64,000 nucleotides of DNA from Avrilella dinanensis. GTDB taxonomy: Bacteria > Bacteroidota > Bacteroidia > Flavobacteriales > Flavobacteriaceae. The translations under genes were made by a program, and so were the position numbers. Of this stretch, positions 52,927-62,003 are shown piece after piece. The notes under the pieces were generated by a model. That model searched no databases. It had not been told where the DNA came from and saw nothing but the letters and a program-made list of their open reading frames with translations. The stretch is taken from the NCBI RefSeq assembly GCF_002807015.1, contig NZ_NIPO01000001.1, positions 1,862,417 to 1,926,416 of the forward strand. The letters run 5' to 3'. The stretch's first letter is position 1. Every line of letters starts with the position of its first letter.

Positions 52927-53253
52927 ATGGAAAATGCAGCCTATTCTTACGAAACATTGAGCGAAGCCGTCAATGACTTACAAAAAAGAGGTTATACAAC
53001 TGATTTTCTGATAAGCGAAGAAAAAGATTGTTTCTTATGTATGCAGGGAACGCTGGAGTTGTCGCCTGACGAGTTTTGCATTGACGAAGTGTACCGATTT
53101 GAAGGAATGACCGACCCGGGCGATGAAAGTATTTTATATGCTGTTTCTTCAGACAAACACAATCTCAAAGGATTAATCATTAACAGTTACGGAGCCGATT
53201 TCGGCTATCGTGCGTCTCAGTTGGTCAAAAAATTGAGAAAAAAAGGAGAGTAA
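52927..53253 (+). CDS. Conserved hypothetical protein
   Basis: The 108-residue cytosolic protein is conserved in flavobacteria and sometimes labelled phosphoribosylpyrophosphate synthetase, although it has none of that enzyme's motifs. The N-terminus is helical (YETLSEAVNDLQKRGYTTD) and the C-terminal helix is basic. It is 3 bases after the M3 lipoprotein gene, so probably co-transcribed. No function is known to me. Confidence 0.72.
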   Translation: MENAAYSYETLSEAVNDLQKRGYTTDFLISEEKDCFLCMQGTLELSPDEFCIDEVYRFEGMTDPGDESILYAVSSDKHNLKGLIINSYGADFGYRASQLVKKLRKKGE

Positions 53254-53278
53254 ATAAAAATTTAGTTTTTTGATTTTC

Positions 53279-53310
53279 AGACCTTCCGGATTAAAAAAGC
53301 TGGAAGGTCT
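53279..53310. terminator. Hairpin after the M3 lipoprotein operon
   Basis: AGACCTTCC at 53279-53287 pairs with GGAAGGTCT at 53302-53310. No clear T-tract follows, so it is a weak or non-standard terminator. Confidence 0.4.
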
Positions 53311-53396
53311 TCGTGAAACAGAACTGCTCTTTTATGCGTTAAAAAATATTTTTGAAAAAATAAAAATTGTATCTTCGTTTAAATAAACAAAAATTC

Positions 53397-53726
53397 ATGC
53401 AGATTGATTTGCCCGAGAAAAGGTATTACAGCATTGGAGAAGTCGCCAAAGCGTTTGAGGTAAATACTTCGCTTATTCGTTTTTGGGAGAAGGAATTTGA
53501 TGTGCTTAAGCCTCGCAAAAATGCTAAGGGAAACCGAATGTTTACGCCCGAAGATATTAAAAATCTGCAACTGATTTTTCATTTAGTTAAAGAAAAAGGC
53601 TATACGCTCGACGGAGCTAAGGAGTATCTGAAACAAGCGAAAAAGAAACCGCTGAACACTACAGATATTATCCTTAAATTAGAAAACATAAAAAAAGAAC
53701 TGATTAATATTAAAAACAACTTATAA
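53397..53726 (+). CDS. MerR family transcriptional regulator
   Basis: The protein has 109 residues when started at ATG 53397 (MQIDLPEKRYYSIGEVAKAF). It has a MerR-type winged helix-turn-helix (YYSIGEVAKAFEVNTSLIRF and WEKEFDVLKPRKNAKGNRMF) and a short C-terminal helix with no effector-binding domain. It is 9 bases upstream of lemA and likely belongs to the same transcript, so it may regulate that cluster or other envelope genes. Confidence 0.88.
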   Translation: MQIDLPEKRYYSIGEVAKAFEVNTSLIRFWEKEFDVLKPRKNAKGNRMFTPEDIKNLQLIFHLVKEKGYTLDGAKEYLKQAKKKPLNTTDIILKLENIKKELINIKNNL

Positions 53727-53735
53727 AATTAAAGT

Positions 53736-54320
53736 ATGAAAAAGTGGATTATTATTTTGTTGGTTATCATTGGACTGGGATCATTGTCAGGCTGTTCGTA
53801 TAACACATTGGTAAATCTGGACGAAAATGTAAACCAATCATGGGCAAATGTAGAAACTGCCTACCAACGCCGTGCCGATTTGATACCGAATCTGGTCAAA
53901 ACTGTTGAAGGAGCTGCCGATTTTGAACGTTCGACTTTGGAGGCCGTGATTAATGCACGAGCCAAAGCCACATCTATTCAAATTGACCCGTCAAATGTTA
54001 CGCCGGAGCAGTTTGCACAATTTCAGGAAGCACAAGGCGAAGTAAGTAGTGCTTTGAGTCGCTTGCTGGTAACAGTTGAGCGTTATCCGGAATTAAAAAC
54101 TAATCAGAATTTTCTGAAATTGCAGGACGAATTATCCAGTACAGAAAACCAGATTTTAACGGCACGTACGAGATTTAATGAAGCAGTACAAGGCTATAAC
54201 GGAAAAGTAAGACGTTTCCCGAGTAATATTACTGCCAAGCTCTTCGGATTTGACCAAAAACCATATTTTGAGGCCAAAGAAGGTGCAGAAAATGCTCCGG
54301 AAGTAGAGTTTAATTTTTAA
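53736..54320 (+). CDS. lemA: LemA family protein
   Basis: The 194-residue protein has an N-terminal membrane anchor (about 2-18, KKWIIILLVIIGLGSLS) with a Cys, then the helical LemA domain (VNLDENVNQSWANVETAYQR, RADLIPNLVKTVEGAA, LKTNQNFLKLQDELSSTEN, YNGKVRRFPSNI). The family is found in most bacteria with uncertain envelope-related role. Two TPM-domain genes follow directly. The LemA-TPM pair is a recurrent combination. Confidence 0.93.
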   Translation: MKKWIIILLVIIGLGSLSGCSYNTLVNLDENVNQSWANVETAYQRRADLIPNLVKTVEGAADFERSTLEAVINARAKATSIQIDPSNVTPEQFAQFQEAQGEVSSALSRLLVTVERYPELKTNQNFLKLQDELSSTENQILTARTRFNEAVQGYNGKVRRFPSNITAKLFGFDQKPYFEAKEGAENAPEVEFNF

Positions 54321-54339
54321 AATGTAACGGATTATACCC

Positions 54340-54777
54340 ATGTCACTAACCGAAGATTTCCTTACCGACGACGAAGAACAAGCCGTGGTGGGAGCTATCC
54401 GGCAAGCCGAAGACCTGACCTCGGGAGAAATTCGTGTACACCTGGAAGCTCACACCGACTTGCTACCTTTGGAGCGGGCAAAAGAAGTGTTTGAACAATT
54501 GGATATGCACAAAACCGAAGCCCGAAATGGGGTGCTGTTTTATGTTGGCGTGGCAGACCACAGCTTTGTGGTACTGGGCGATGAAGGCATCAACCGTGTG
54601 GTGGCAGGAGATTTTTGGGAGTGTACCAAAGATTTGGTCATTACACATTTTAAACAAAAACAATATAAAAAAGGGCTGATTGCCGGAGTTTTGAATGCCG
54701 GCGAACAGCTCAAAAAATATTTTCCGGTATCGAAAAACGATATAGACGAACTACCCAACGAAATTTCTAAATCATAA
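54340..54777 (+). CDS. TPM domain protein, cytosolic type
   Basis: The 145-residue protein is a TPM (TLP18.3/Psb32/MOLO-1) domain without a signal peptide. Segments such as AIRQAEDLTSGEIRVHLEAH, GVLFYVGVADHSFVVLGDEG and FKQKQYKKGLIAGVLNAG are typical. Related domains have acid phosphatase activity in one plant example; here it is unknown. Its stop is followed by the ATG of the second TPM gene without a gap. Confidence 0.85.
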   Translation: MSLTEDFLTDDEEQAVVGAIRQAEDLTSGEIRVHLEAHTDLLPLERAKEVFEQLDMHKTEARNGVLFYVGVADHSFVVLGDEGINRVVAGDFWECTKDLVITHFKQKQYKKGLIAGVLNAGEQLKKYFPVSKNDIDELPNEISKS

Positions 54778-55554
54778 ATGCGTTTTTACAAACATTTTGT
54801 TTTTTCGGTTATTATATTGTTGACATTTGCTCACTCAGCATTTGCCCAGTTTGATATCCCGAAACTTCCGCCAAAAGCCCAGCAGAGCAGTGTGTATGAT
54901 TATGCTCAGTTGCTTTCGGGCGAGCAAAAACGCAGTTTGGAGCAAAAATTACTCAACTATGCCGACAGCACTTCGACACAGATTGTTATTGCGATAGTAC
55001 CGACTATTAAAGGAGAAAATATCGGGACACTCACGCCCAAGTGGGGGCACGAATGGGGCATAGGACAAGAAAAAGAAGATAACGGCGTATTTATCTTATT
55101 GGCATTGCAGGAACGGGAAATCTGGATATCGCCTGGTTATGGCTTGGAACATATCCTTACTGCCGGAATCAGTGGCGAAATTATTCGTAACGATATCCTT
55201 CCATATTTCAGAAACGGTGATTATTACGATGGTTTGCAATCCGGTACAGACGCTTTGATAGAGCTGTTTGCCGGGACTTATCAAAACAATCAAACCTATG
55301 CTCAGGAAGACTTTGGCTGGGGCTCATTTTTTATCCTTTTGATTTTTGTTATCGTTTTTCTGATTATCATGAGTAAGTTAGGAAAAGGCGGAGGTAAAGG
55401 TGGCAGTTACCGCAGAGATTGGGGCGGTCCGATAATCCTTTCTGGAGGTGGACGCAGCTCGTGGGGTGGCGGAAGTAGTTGGGGCGGTGGCGGCTTTGGA
55501 GGAGGTTTCGGAGGCGGAGGTTTTTCCGGAGGTGGAGCCGGCGGAAGTTGGTAA
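54778..55554 (+). CDS. TPM domain protein with membrane helix and Gly-rich tail
   Basis: The 258-residue protein has a signal peptide (1-23, ...SAFAQ), then a TPM domain (VYDYAQLLSGEQKRSLEQKL, IVIAIVPTIKGENI, GVFILLALQEREIWISPGYG). A membrane helix (about 180-200, FILLIFVIVFLIIM) follows, then a Ser/Gly/Trp-rich tail (repeated GGG, SWGGG and GFGGG units). The tail is low complexity and its role is unknown. It is the last gene of the MerR-LemA-TPM-TPM run. Confidence 0.88.
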   Translation: MRFYKHFVFSVIILLTFAHSAFAQFDIPKLPPKAQQSSVYDYAQLLSGEQKRSLEQKLLNYADSTSTQIVIAIVPTIKGENIGTLTPKWGHEWGIGQEKEDNGVFILLALQEREIWISPGYGLEHILTAGISGEIIRNDILPYFRNGDYYDGLQSGTDALIELFAGTYQNNQTYAQEDFGWGSFFILLIFVIVFLIIMSKLGKGGGKGGSYRRDWGGPIILSGGGRSSWGGGSSWGGGGFGGGFGGGGFSGGGAGGSW

Positions 55555-55644
55555 AGGTAATTAGACAGACAATTAGTGAAATAAGATAATGGGAGTAATT
55601 AATGTAATAAAGATTCTCTGTCAATAATAAACCTTACAATTTGA

Positions 55645-55693
55645 CAGAAAAAATCCCGGAGAAAAGAAATCTTTTTCCCCCGGGATTTTTTTA
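55645..55693. terminator. Bidirectional terminator between the TPM cluster and pheS
   Basis: AAATCCCGG at 55651-55659 pairs with CCGGGATTT at 55680-55688, with an inner GAAAAG/CTTTTTC stem. A residues lead in and T residues follow, so it can end transcripts from both sides. Confidence 0.88.
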
Positions 55694-55715
55694 TGATTAA
55701 TATTTTCTCAATAAT

Positions 55716-56735
55716 CTAAAAATTCGCTTTAAACTGTTCCAGAAAGCGAATATCATTTTCATAAAACATTCTGATATCCCCGATTTGGTAAAGTAGCATA
55801 GCCATGCGTTCGATGCCCATTCCAAAAGCAAATCCAGAGTATTTGGCGGCATCAATTCCGTTGGCGGTCAGAACATTCGGGTCAACCATTCCGCAGCCCA
55901 TGATTTCCAACCAGCCGGTTCCTTTTGTGATGCGGTAATCGGTTTCTGTTTTCAATCCCCAATATACATCAACTTCTGCACTCGGCTCGGTAAACGGGAA
56001 ATAAGACGGTCTGAGACGTATTTCCGATTTGCCGAACATCTCTTTGGTAAAATGCAACAAGGTTTGTTTCAGGTCGGCAAAAGATACTTCTTTGTCGATA
56101 TATAAACCTTCTACCTGATGAAAAATACAGTGCGAACGAGCCGAAATAGCTTCATTTCTGAACACACGTCCGGGCGAAATCGTCCGTATCGGCGGTTGGT
56201 TGTTTTCCATATATCTCGACTGCACCGATGAGGTATGCGTACGCAACAAGTGCTGAGGATTCATTTCCACAAAAAAGGTGTCCTGCATATCTCTTGCCGG
56301 GTGGTGTTCCGGAAAGTTGAGTGCTTCGAAGTTATGCCAATCGTCTTCAATTTCTGGTCCCTCGGAAACATTAAATCCGATACCGGAAAATATATCAATA
56401 ACTTGGTTTTTGACCAAGGTAATAGGGTGGTGGCTGCCGATATTTACCGGAAAGCCAGGACGAGTCAAATCATCATGCAGGTTTGATACAGATTCTTTTT
56501 CCTCTAAAAAATCCTGAATGGTCTTAATTTTTTCTTCTACGGTGTTTTTCAACGTATTGACAACTTGTCCGTAGGCTTTTTTATGTTCGTTAGGCACACT
56601 TTTGAATTCAGCAAACAGCTCGTTCAAAATACCTTTTTTAGATAAAAATTTGATGCGGTATGCTTCTAAGGCTTCCTTGCTTTCGGCAGAGAAAGCCTTG
56701 GCTTCTTCTATCAGTTTTTCTATTCGTTCAGTCAT
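55716..56735 (-). CDS. pheS: Phenylalanyl-tRNA synthetase alpha subunit
   Basis: The 339-residue class II synthetase subunit charges tRNA-Phe together with PheT. Motifs include HPARDMQDTFFVE, HTSSVQSRYM, FRNEAISARSHCIFHQVEGL and GWLEIMGCGMVDPNVL. The coiled-coil N-terminus binds tRNA. pheT is not next to it, as is common in this group. A helix-rich small gene lies upstream on the same strand. Confidence 0.97.
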   Translation of the reverse strand: MTERIEKLIEEAKAFSAESKEALEAYRIKFLSKKGILNELFAEFKSVPNEHKKAYGQVVNTLKNTVEEKIKTIQDFLEEKESVSNLHDDLTRPGFPVNIGSHHPITLVKNQVIDIFSGIGFNVSEGPEIEDDWHNFEALNFPEHHPARDMQDTFFVEMNPQHLLRTHTSSVQSRYMENNQPPIRTISPGRVFRNEAISARSHCIFHQVEGLYIDKEVSFADLKQTLLHFTKEMFGKSEIRLRPSYFPFTEPSAEVDVYWGLKTETDYRITKGTGWLEIMGCGMVDPNVLTANGIDAAKYSGFAFGMGIERMAMLLYQIGDIRMFYENDIRFLEQFKANF

Positions 56736-56796
56736 CTGTTGGTCGTGTAATTGGGAGGCAAATTTACAGTTTTTTGTCGAAATAAACCGCTTTCAG

Positions 56797-57156
56797 TCAG
56801 ACTTTAATATATCCGCTTTCGATGAAATAATGAACAATCGCTTCTTTCATCAACACAGATTGTTCGCCGGCTTTGAGTGGCGGAAGTTCTTCTTTCACAG
56901 TGTAGTGTGGCCAGCCATCGTCGTCGAAATGAGAAAATTCGTAGTAGCCATAAGGCTCGAGTAGCCGGCAGATAGCAATATGCATCAGATTGACTTTGTC
57001 GTCTTTCTTGAATTTCTTTTTGAAATTTCCGAGTTCTTGCACTCCGATGAGGTATATAATTCCTTCGAGGTCAATCATTTCGCCATCGCCGAATTGTTGC
57101 GATATCTTTTGACTGACCATTTCCCATTGTTCTTTTAACTTCTCGTCTCTTGCCAT
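56797..57156 (-). CDS. Conserved hypothetical protein
   Basis: The protein has 119 residues when started at ATG 57156 (MARDEKLKEQWEMVSQKISQ). It is cytosolic, mixed alpha/beta and without a recognised domain. GVQELGNFKKKFKKDDKVNL and EPYGYYEFSHFDDDGWPHY are distinctive segments. It is 62 bases upstream of pheS on the same strand and divergent from cvpA. A longer TTG start at 57171 is possible. Confidence 0.7.
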   Translation of the reverse strand: MARDEKLKEQWEMVSQKISQQFGDGEMIDLEGIIYLIGVQELGNFKKKFKKDDKVNLMHIAICRLLEPYGYYEFSHFDDDGWPHYTVKEELPPLKAGEQSVLMKEAIVHYFIESGYIKV

Positions 57157-57245
57157 TGTTGTTGTGTTCAAGGTACAAAGATAGTCGATTTTTAAAAATA
57201 TTTTTTTGCCGTAATATGAATTATTTTTTTCAGATATTTACGCAC

Positions 57246-57779
57246 ATGAATATTCTCGATGTTTTTATTGGTTTATATCTCGCATGGAATCTCTATCAGG
57301 GATTTAGCAGAGGTTTTGTCGCGTCGGTAGCGTCTTTGCTCGGATTGATTGCCGGGCTGTACTGCTCACTTCGGTTTTCGGATTGGGTGGGTAGTCAATT
57401 ATTCAGTCATTCTGATATAGATGAAGGAATGATAGCTTTGCTGTCGTTTGTGATTACCTTTGTTGGTGTGTTGGTGGCGGTTTATTTCATCGGGAAATTT
57501 ACCACCAGATTAATCAAAACGCTACATTTAGGATTGTTGAATAAAATTGCCGGAGCTTTGTTCAGTGGACTGAAATCGATATTAATTATGAGCGTATTGT
57601 TTGGCTTTTTCCGGAATATTAACCATAATAATTGGATTGTGCCCGAAGAAAAAATGAATGAATCAATATTGTATAGTACCGTTAATAATCTGGCAGAGTG
57701 GGTTTTTCCAAGATTGACCGTTTTTTATCATGCTTTTCTGGAGGAATATTTGCCAGATTCTGAGGAGTCAGCGAATTAG
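57246..57779 (+). CDS. cvpA: CvpA family membrane protein
   Basis: The protein has 177 residues when started at ATG 57246 (MNILDVFIGLYLAWNLYQGF). It has four membrane helices and the CvpA-type GFSRGFVASVASLLGLIAG. The family was named for colicin V production in E. coli and also affects envelope integrity. The longer frame from 57150 would overlap the divergent gene's start. It is a single gene. Confidence 0.85.
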   Translation: MNILDVFIGLYLAWNLYQGFSRGFVASVASLLGLIAGLYCSLRFSDWVGSQLFSHSDIDEGMIALLSFVITFVGVLVAVYFIGKFTTRLIKTLHLGLLNKIAGALFSGLKSILIMSVLFGFFRNINHNNWIVPEEKMNESILYSTVNNLAEWVFPRLTVFYHAFLEEYLPDSEESAN

Positions 57780-57895
57780 GGGATAAAACCGCAAAGCTTA
57801 CAAAGGAAAATTTTATGATATTGTCATTCTAAATAAATCAGTTGTCAATCTTGTCATGTTGATGAAGGAAGTATCTCAGTACCCAACTTTTTCCC

Positions 57896-58882
57896 TCACT
57901 CATAAAAATTAATCGACTTGATAATCGCTTCTAATTCAAGTAATTGATTCCTTTTGTTTTGGAAAGAATTGTTCACAAATCCGTCCAGAAATAAATATCT
58001 TCCGTAATAATCATCTTTGATAACCAGCGAAATAAAAGGACCGGTCATGAAATCGTTCTCCATAGCCCATTTTCCACGGATTTCTACCGCGGGTAATTTC
58101 TTCTGATTTCTCATATACACGACCGGAACGAAGTTATAATCGGTATAAATATACGAATCGGGTTGGTTACCGTAGATGTATTGCTCAATAATCAAATCCC
58201 GCATTTCAAGAATTTCATTAATATTATGGTTGATTTCCACATGATTTTCCGGAATAGCAACTTCATAAATCAGCAAGTTGACGTCGCCGGAGTGTAAATC
58301 TTTCTGAAACCAGACAATCTCATTTTTGATATTTTCTTTAACCTGATAGGTTTCGGGCACTTTGATGGTCATGGCAAACCATTCTTTGACTGAATCAATC
58401 GCCTGTAGCGGATTTTTGGCAATAAAAAGCTGCTGTTCATTCAGTTCCGTCTGTTTAAAAGTTTTGATAATAGAATCTGCCTGAGAAATAAACGTTTTGG
58501 TCATTTCTTCCGGATTTTTTCCCCGGATAAAAAAGAAATTCTGCGGAGTGGCATACAGACTTTTTTTCAGCACAAACTGATGTGATTCATTTTCCGAAAA
58601 CAAAATGATATTCCGCGACATTTTCGCTCGACGTCCGAAGTTTTTCGGAGAATATTGTGCCAAATCAAAAATAGGTTCCGGAGCAGAAATTTCCGCGATA
58701 GGTGCAGCAAGTACCTTCCTGATACTGTCGCCGGTAGCTCCGTTCCACAAGCTATCTTCAATCACGATTGTGACCTCGTTTATCGCACCGGAAGACGGGT
58801 CTATCTTACCGATTTGTATTTCCTTTTTTCTGCAGGCTGTGAGCAGGAAAATAAAGATAAGTATGTATCCGAAATTCCTCAC
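57896..58882 (-). CDS. DUF4837 family lipoprotein
   Basis: The 328-residue protein has a lipoprotein signal (YILIFIFLLTAC, lipobox Cys17). The start codon is GTG at 58882. The mature part is alpha/beta with Trp-rich segments (KEWFAMTIKVPETYQV, IRGKWAMENDFMTGPFISLV). Function is unknown. It is placed downstream of a LysM transglycosylase and pgk on the same strand, an arrangement that recurs in flavobacteria, so a role in cell-wall upkeep is plausible. Confidence 0.78.
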   Translation of the reverse strand: MRNFGYILIFIFLLTACRKKEIQIGKIDPSSGAINEVTIVIEDSLWNGATGDSIRKVLAAPIAEISAPEPIFDLAQYSPKNFGRRAKMSRNIILFSENESHQFVLKKSLYATPQNFFFIRGKNPEEMTKTFISQADSIIKTFKQTELNEQQLFIAKNPLQAIDSVKEWFAMTIKVPETYQVKENIKNEIVWFQKDLHSGDVNLLIYEVAIPENHVEINHNINEILEMRDLIIEQYIYGNQPDSYIYTDYNFVPVVYMRNQKKLPAVEIRGKWAMENDFMTGPFISLVIKDDYYGRYLFLDGFVNNSFQNKRNQLLELEAIIKSINFYE

Positions 58883-59004
58883 GTTATATTGAGTTTGTTT
58901 AAAGTTGTAATTTCACGTCCGAAATTCCAAATTATTCAATTTTTTTTAAGCTTTCAATACTCAGTCCAACTTTGACTTTTTCTAACTTTATAAACTTTAA
59001 ACAA

Positions 59005-60462
59005 TCATATTTTTAGTTTCATTCCTGGACGGATTGACTTGGCGTTTTTGATATTATTTTTTTTCATCAGCTGGGCAACCGATACGTTGCGGTGTTTTTT
59101 GGCAATAGAAGATAATGTATCTCCTCTTCGTACGGTATAATATCTGTTGGAGGAAGTCGAAGCAACTTGTGTTCCGCTGACTTTTAGCTTTTTGCCGGCA
59201 ACGATAGTATTTCCTCTTATGCCGTTTAGTTTTTTGAGCTGAGTCACAGACATGCCGTATTTTTGAGCAATTTTGCCTAAACTTTCCCCTCGTCTAATTG
59301 TATGATAGCGATTCGATGAAGACGTGCTTGCAATAGCATTCGATTCCTCTATCAGCTGCTCGATAGGTGATTCTTTGCTGAACGTTTTTTCATAAGCGAA
59401 ATAGTCGTATATCTTTTCTTCATTAGCAGTAAAAACCGCGATTTTGTCCAATGGTAATCTCAGGCTGAACTGTTTGCCTTGATAATAAGGAATAATATCT
59501 GATTTGTAGGCAGGATTAAGCAGTTGCAACTCCTCGATATTCATATCCAGTAGCTTAGCAATCGCGTCGAATTTCATAGACTCTTTAACCATAACCGTGT
59601 CGGTTTGCACATACGGAATGTTTGCACGCATCGGAATAATGTTGTGGTCTTTGTGGTATTCATAAATATACATAGTCGCCAGAAAGGCAGGAACATATCC
59701 TTGTGTTTCCCGGGGCATATAACTCCGTATTTCCCAATAGTTGGTTTTGCCGCCCGAACGTCTGATAGCCTTCGATACATTGCCCGGACCATAATTATAT
59801 GATGCCAGAGCCAGCTCCCAGTTGCCAAATAAGTTGTATAATTCGGACAAATATTGCACTGCTGCTTCAGTGGATTTAATAGGGTCAGACCGTTCGTCAA
59901 CAAAAGTGTTTACGTCCAGTCCGTATTGTTTTCCGGTTGGGTACATAAACTGCCACAAACCAGTTGCGCCAACTCGCGAACGAGCCTTTGGGTTCAGTGC
60001 CGATTCGACAATCGCTAGGTATTTCAGTTCCATTGGCAAGTTATGTTGGGCAAGTTTTTCCTCAAACATCGGAAAGTAGTATTCAGACAACGCCATTAGC
60101 CTTTCGTATGACCTCGATCGATTTTTGATAAATTTTTTGATAACCTTTTCCAATGATTCAGAATATTCTATCTGAAAGGCAGATTTAGCGTTAAGCTCGT
60201 TGAGTCTTTTGACCAAAGTATCTTTCGGAATGTAAAAATCTACTTCGTCCTGATAGGAAATTCTTTCCACGTCACTTTCCATCTCAGCAAACAGTTCGCT
60301 GTTAAGCAATTCTGTCAGCCATTTTTTATCAACTCTCTGTGCTGCAGTATATTTGTCAAACGTACCTTTGATGGAATCTAAATATTGCTCCGGACTTTTT
60401 TGCTGGGCAAACATAGCCAGGCTGAAAAACGAAACAACAAAAGCCAGGGATAATTTTTTCAT
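59005..60462 (-). CDS. Membrane-bound lytic transglycosylase D-like protein with two LysM domains
   Basis: The protein has 485 residues when started at ATG 60462, giving a signal peptide (MKKLSLAFVVSFFSLAMFAQ). An SLT/MltD-type lytic transglycosylase domain follows (AIVESALNPKARSRVGATGL, WQFMYPTGKQYGL, ALASYNYGPGNVSKAIRRSG), with the catalytic Glu in VESALNP. Two LysM peptidoglycan-binding repeats lie at the C-terminus (YHTIRRGESLGKIAQKYGMS and YYTVRRGDTLSSIAKKHRN). It cuts glycan strands with anhydro-muramyl ends. It is 16 bases downstream of pgk. Confidence 0.92.
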   Translation of the reverse strand: MKKLSLAFVVSFFSLAMFAQQKSPEQYLDSIKGTFDKYTAAQRVDKKWLTELLNSELFAEMESDVERISYQDEVDFYIPKDTLVKRLNELNAKSAFQIEYSESLEKVIKKFIKNRSRSYERLMALSEYYFPMFEEKLAQHNLPMELKYLAIVESALNPKARSRVGATGLWQFMYPTGKQYGLDVNTFVDERSDPIKSTEAAVQYLSELYNLFGNWELALASYNYGPGNVSKAIRRSGGKTNYWEIRSYMPRETQGYVPAFLATMYIYEYHKDHNIIPMRANIPYVQTDTVMVKESMKFDAIAKLLDMNIEELQLLNPAYKSDIIPYYQGKQFSLRLPLDKIAVFTANEEKIYDYFAYEKTFSKESPIEQLIEESNAIASTSSSNRYHTIRRGESLGKIAQKYGMSVTQLKKLNGIRGNTIVAGKKLKVSGTQVASTSSNRYYTVRRGDTLSSIAKKHRNVSVAQLMKKNNIKNAKSIRPGMKLKI

Positions 60463-60478
60463 CGTTCTGGGGTTTAAT

Positions 60479-61669
60479 TTATTTTGAAATAGCGGCGATT
60501 CCGGGTAAGGTTTTTCCTTCCAGCATTTCCAGCATTGCACCGCCGCCGGTAGATACATAGCTCATCTGATCTTCTAACCCGAATTGTTTCACGGCAGCCA
60601 CCGAGTCGCCGCCGCCAACTAATGAGAAAGCACCTTTTTTTGTCGCTTCGGCAATAAAATCGCCTAAAGTGATGGTGCCTTGTGCAAACTTTTCCATCTC
60701 AAACACGCCTAATGGTCCATTCCAGAGAATAGTTTTGGCATTGAGGATTACAGGCTTAAATTCTTCCAGTGTTTTCGGACCCACGTCCAGTCCTTGCCAG
60801 CCAGCCGGAATATTATCGGCATCAACGGTTTGTGTGTTGGCATTATTGTCGAAAGCGTCGGCAGCAATAACGTCAACCGGAATGTGAATCTGAACATTTT
60901 TTTCTTTGGCTTTTTTTAGAATTTCCAATGCCAAATCCAGCTTGTCGTCTTCCACAATTGAGTTTCCGATATGTCCGCCCTGTGCTTTGATAAAGGTAAA
61001 CATCATACCGCCACCGATAATCATGTGGTCGATTTTATCCAGAATATTTTCGATAATCGTTATTTTGGAAGAAACTTTTGAACCGCCCAAAACTGCGACC
61101 ACAGGTTTTTGCGAATCGTTCAATACTTTGTCGATACTTTCAATTTCTTTGGCGAGCAAATAACCGAAACATTTATTTTCCGGAAAAAAATCAGCGATGA
61201 TGGCTGTTGAAGCATGAGCCCGATGTGCAGTTCCGAATGCATCGTTTACATATATATCGCCCAGTTTGGCTATTTTTTCAGCGAAAGATTTATCGCCGGC
61301 TTCTTCCTCTTTGTAAAAACGTAAGTTTTCCAGTAGGATTATGTCGCCGGGTTGTGCATTGGCTACTGTTTTTTCAACTTCCGAACCTATAGAATCACTG
61401 ACAAAAGTTATTTTTTTGCCTAAGACTTCTTCTGCTTTCGACACGATATGCTTTAAAGAGAATTGGTCTTCCGGACCGTTTTTAGGACGGCCGAGGTGCG
61501 ACATTAAAATCGCTACGCCACCATCATTCACAATTTTGTCGATAGTTGGCTTGGCGGCTGTAATACGATTGTCGTCAGTTACCTGAAACTGCTCGTTTAA
61601 AGGTACGTTAAAATCTACACGAATAATAGCCTTTTTATTGCTGAAATTGAAATCACTGATTGTTTTCAT
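60479..61669 (-). CDS. pgk: Phosphoglycerate kinase
   Basis: The 396-residue enzyme makes ATP from 1,3-bisphosphoglycerate in glycolysis. Motifs include [10 protein letters not shown] at the N-terminus, [36 protein letters not shown] and [13 protein letters not shown] at the C-terminus. I chose ATG 61669 because it gives the usual family length; a longer frame to 61708 adds an unsupported tail. A TATATTTG box on the minus strand at 61706-61713 fits a promoter. The transglycosylase gene follows closely. Confidence 0.96.
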   Translation of the reverse strand: MKTISDFNFSNKKAIIRVDFNVPLNEQFQVTDDNRITAAKPTIDKIVNDGGVAILMSHLGRPKNGPEDQFSLKHIVSKAEEVLGKKITFVSDSIGSEVEKTVANAQPGDIILLENLRFYKEEEAGDKSFAEKIAKLGDIYVNDAFGTAHRAHASTAIIADFFPENKCFGYLLAKEIESIDKVLNDSQKPVVAVLGGSKVSSKITIIENILDKIDHMIIGGGMMFTFIKAQGGHIGNSIVEDDKLDLALEILKKAKEKNVQIHIPVDVIAADAFDNNANTQTVDADNIPAGWQGLDVGPKTLEEFKPVILNAKTILWNGPLGVFEMEKFAQGTITLGDFIAEATKKGAFSLVGGGDSVAAVKQFGLEDQMSYVSTGGGAMLEMLEGKTLPGIAAISK

Positions 61670-62003
61670 TGTTGTTTTTGATGTGGTTGAAATACTCTTA
61701 ATATGCAAATATACAATTTATTGGCTATTAGTTTTTTGTTTGGAAATTTTTATGATTTTTTTCAGATAAGTTGCTAAAAGGCATCAGGCAATGGCTAAGA
61801 GGCAAAAGTAAAGAACCAAAAGCTAATAGAAGTTTTGTCATTCTGTGTCATTCCGAGGAATCTCAAAAAAAGATGTTTCGGCAAGCTCAACATAACAATT
61901 CGCAAATTCGCCCATTCGCAAATTGACACATTAGCTGAAAACCTATAGGCAGATTTTACTTTCATAACTTTCAACTTCATAACTTTTACCTTATTTTTGC
62001 CTT
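61670..62003. other. Repeat-rich intergenic region between pgk and holB
   Basis: This 334-base divergent region holds the pgk -7 box (61706-61713), a CTAAGAGGCAAAAG motif similar to the region near 8550, a TGTCATTCCGAGGAATCTC motif near 61845, and a CGCAAATTCG...ATTAGC motif near 61900-61940. I see no gene. holB starts at 62004 without a clear promoter box. Confidence 0.5.

Noticed and set aside
57150..57245. N-terminal extension of CvpA
   Set aside because: The extra 32 residues overlap the divergent gene's start and break the normal CvpA N-terminus. The ATG at 57246 fits.
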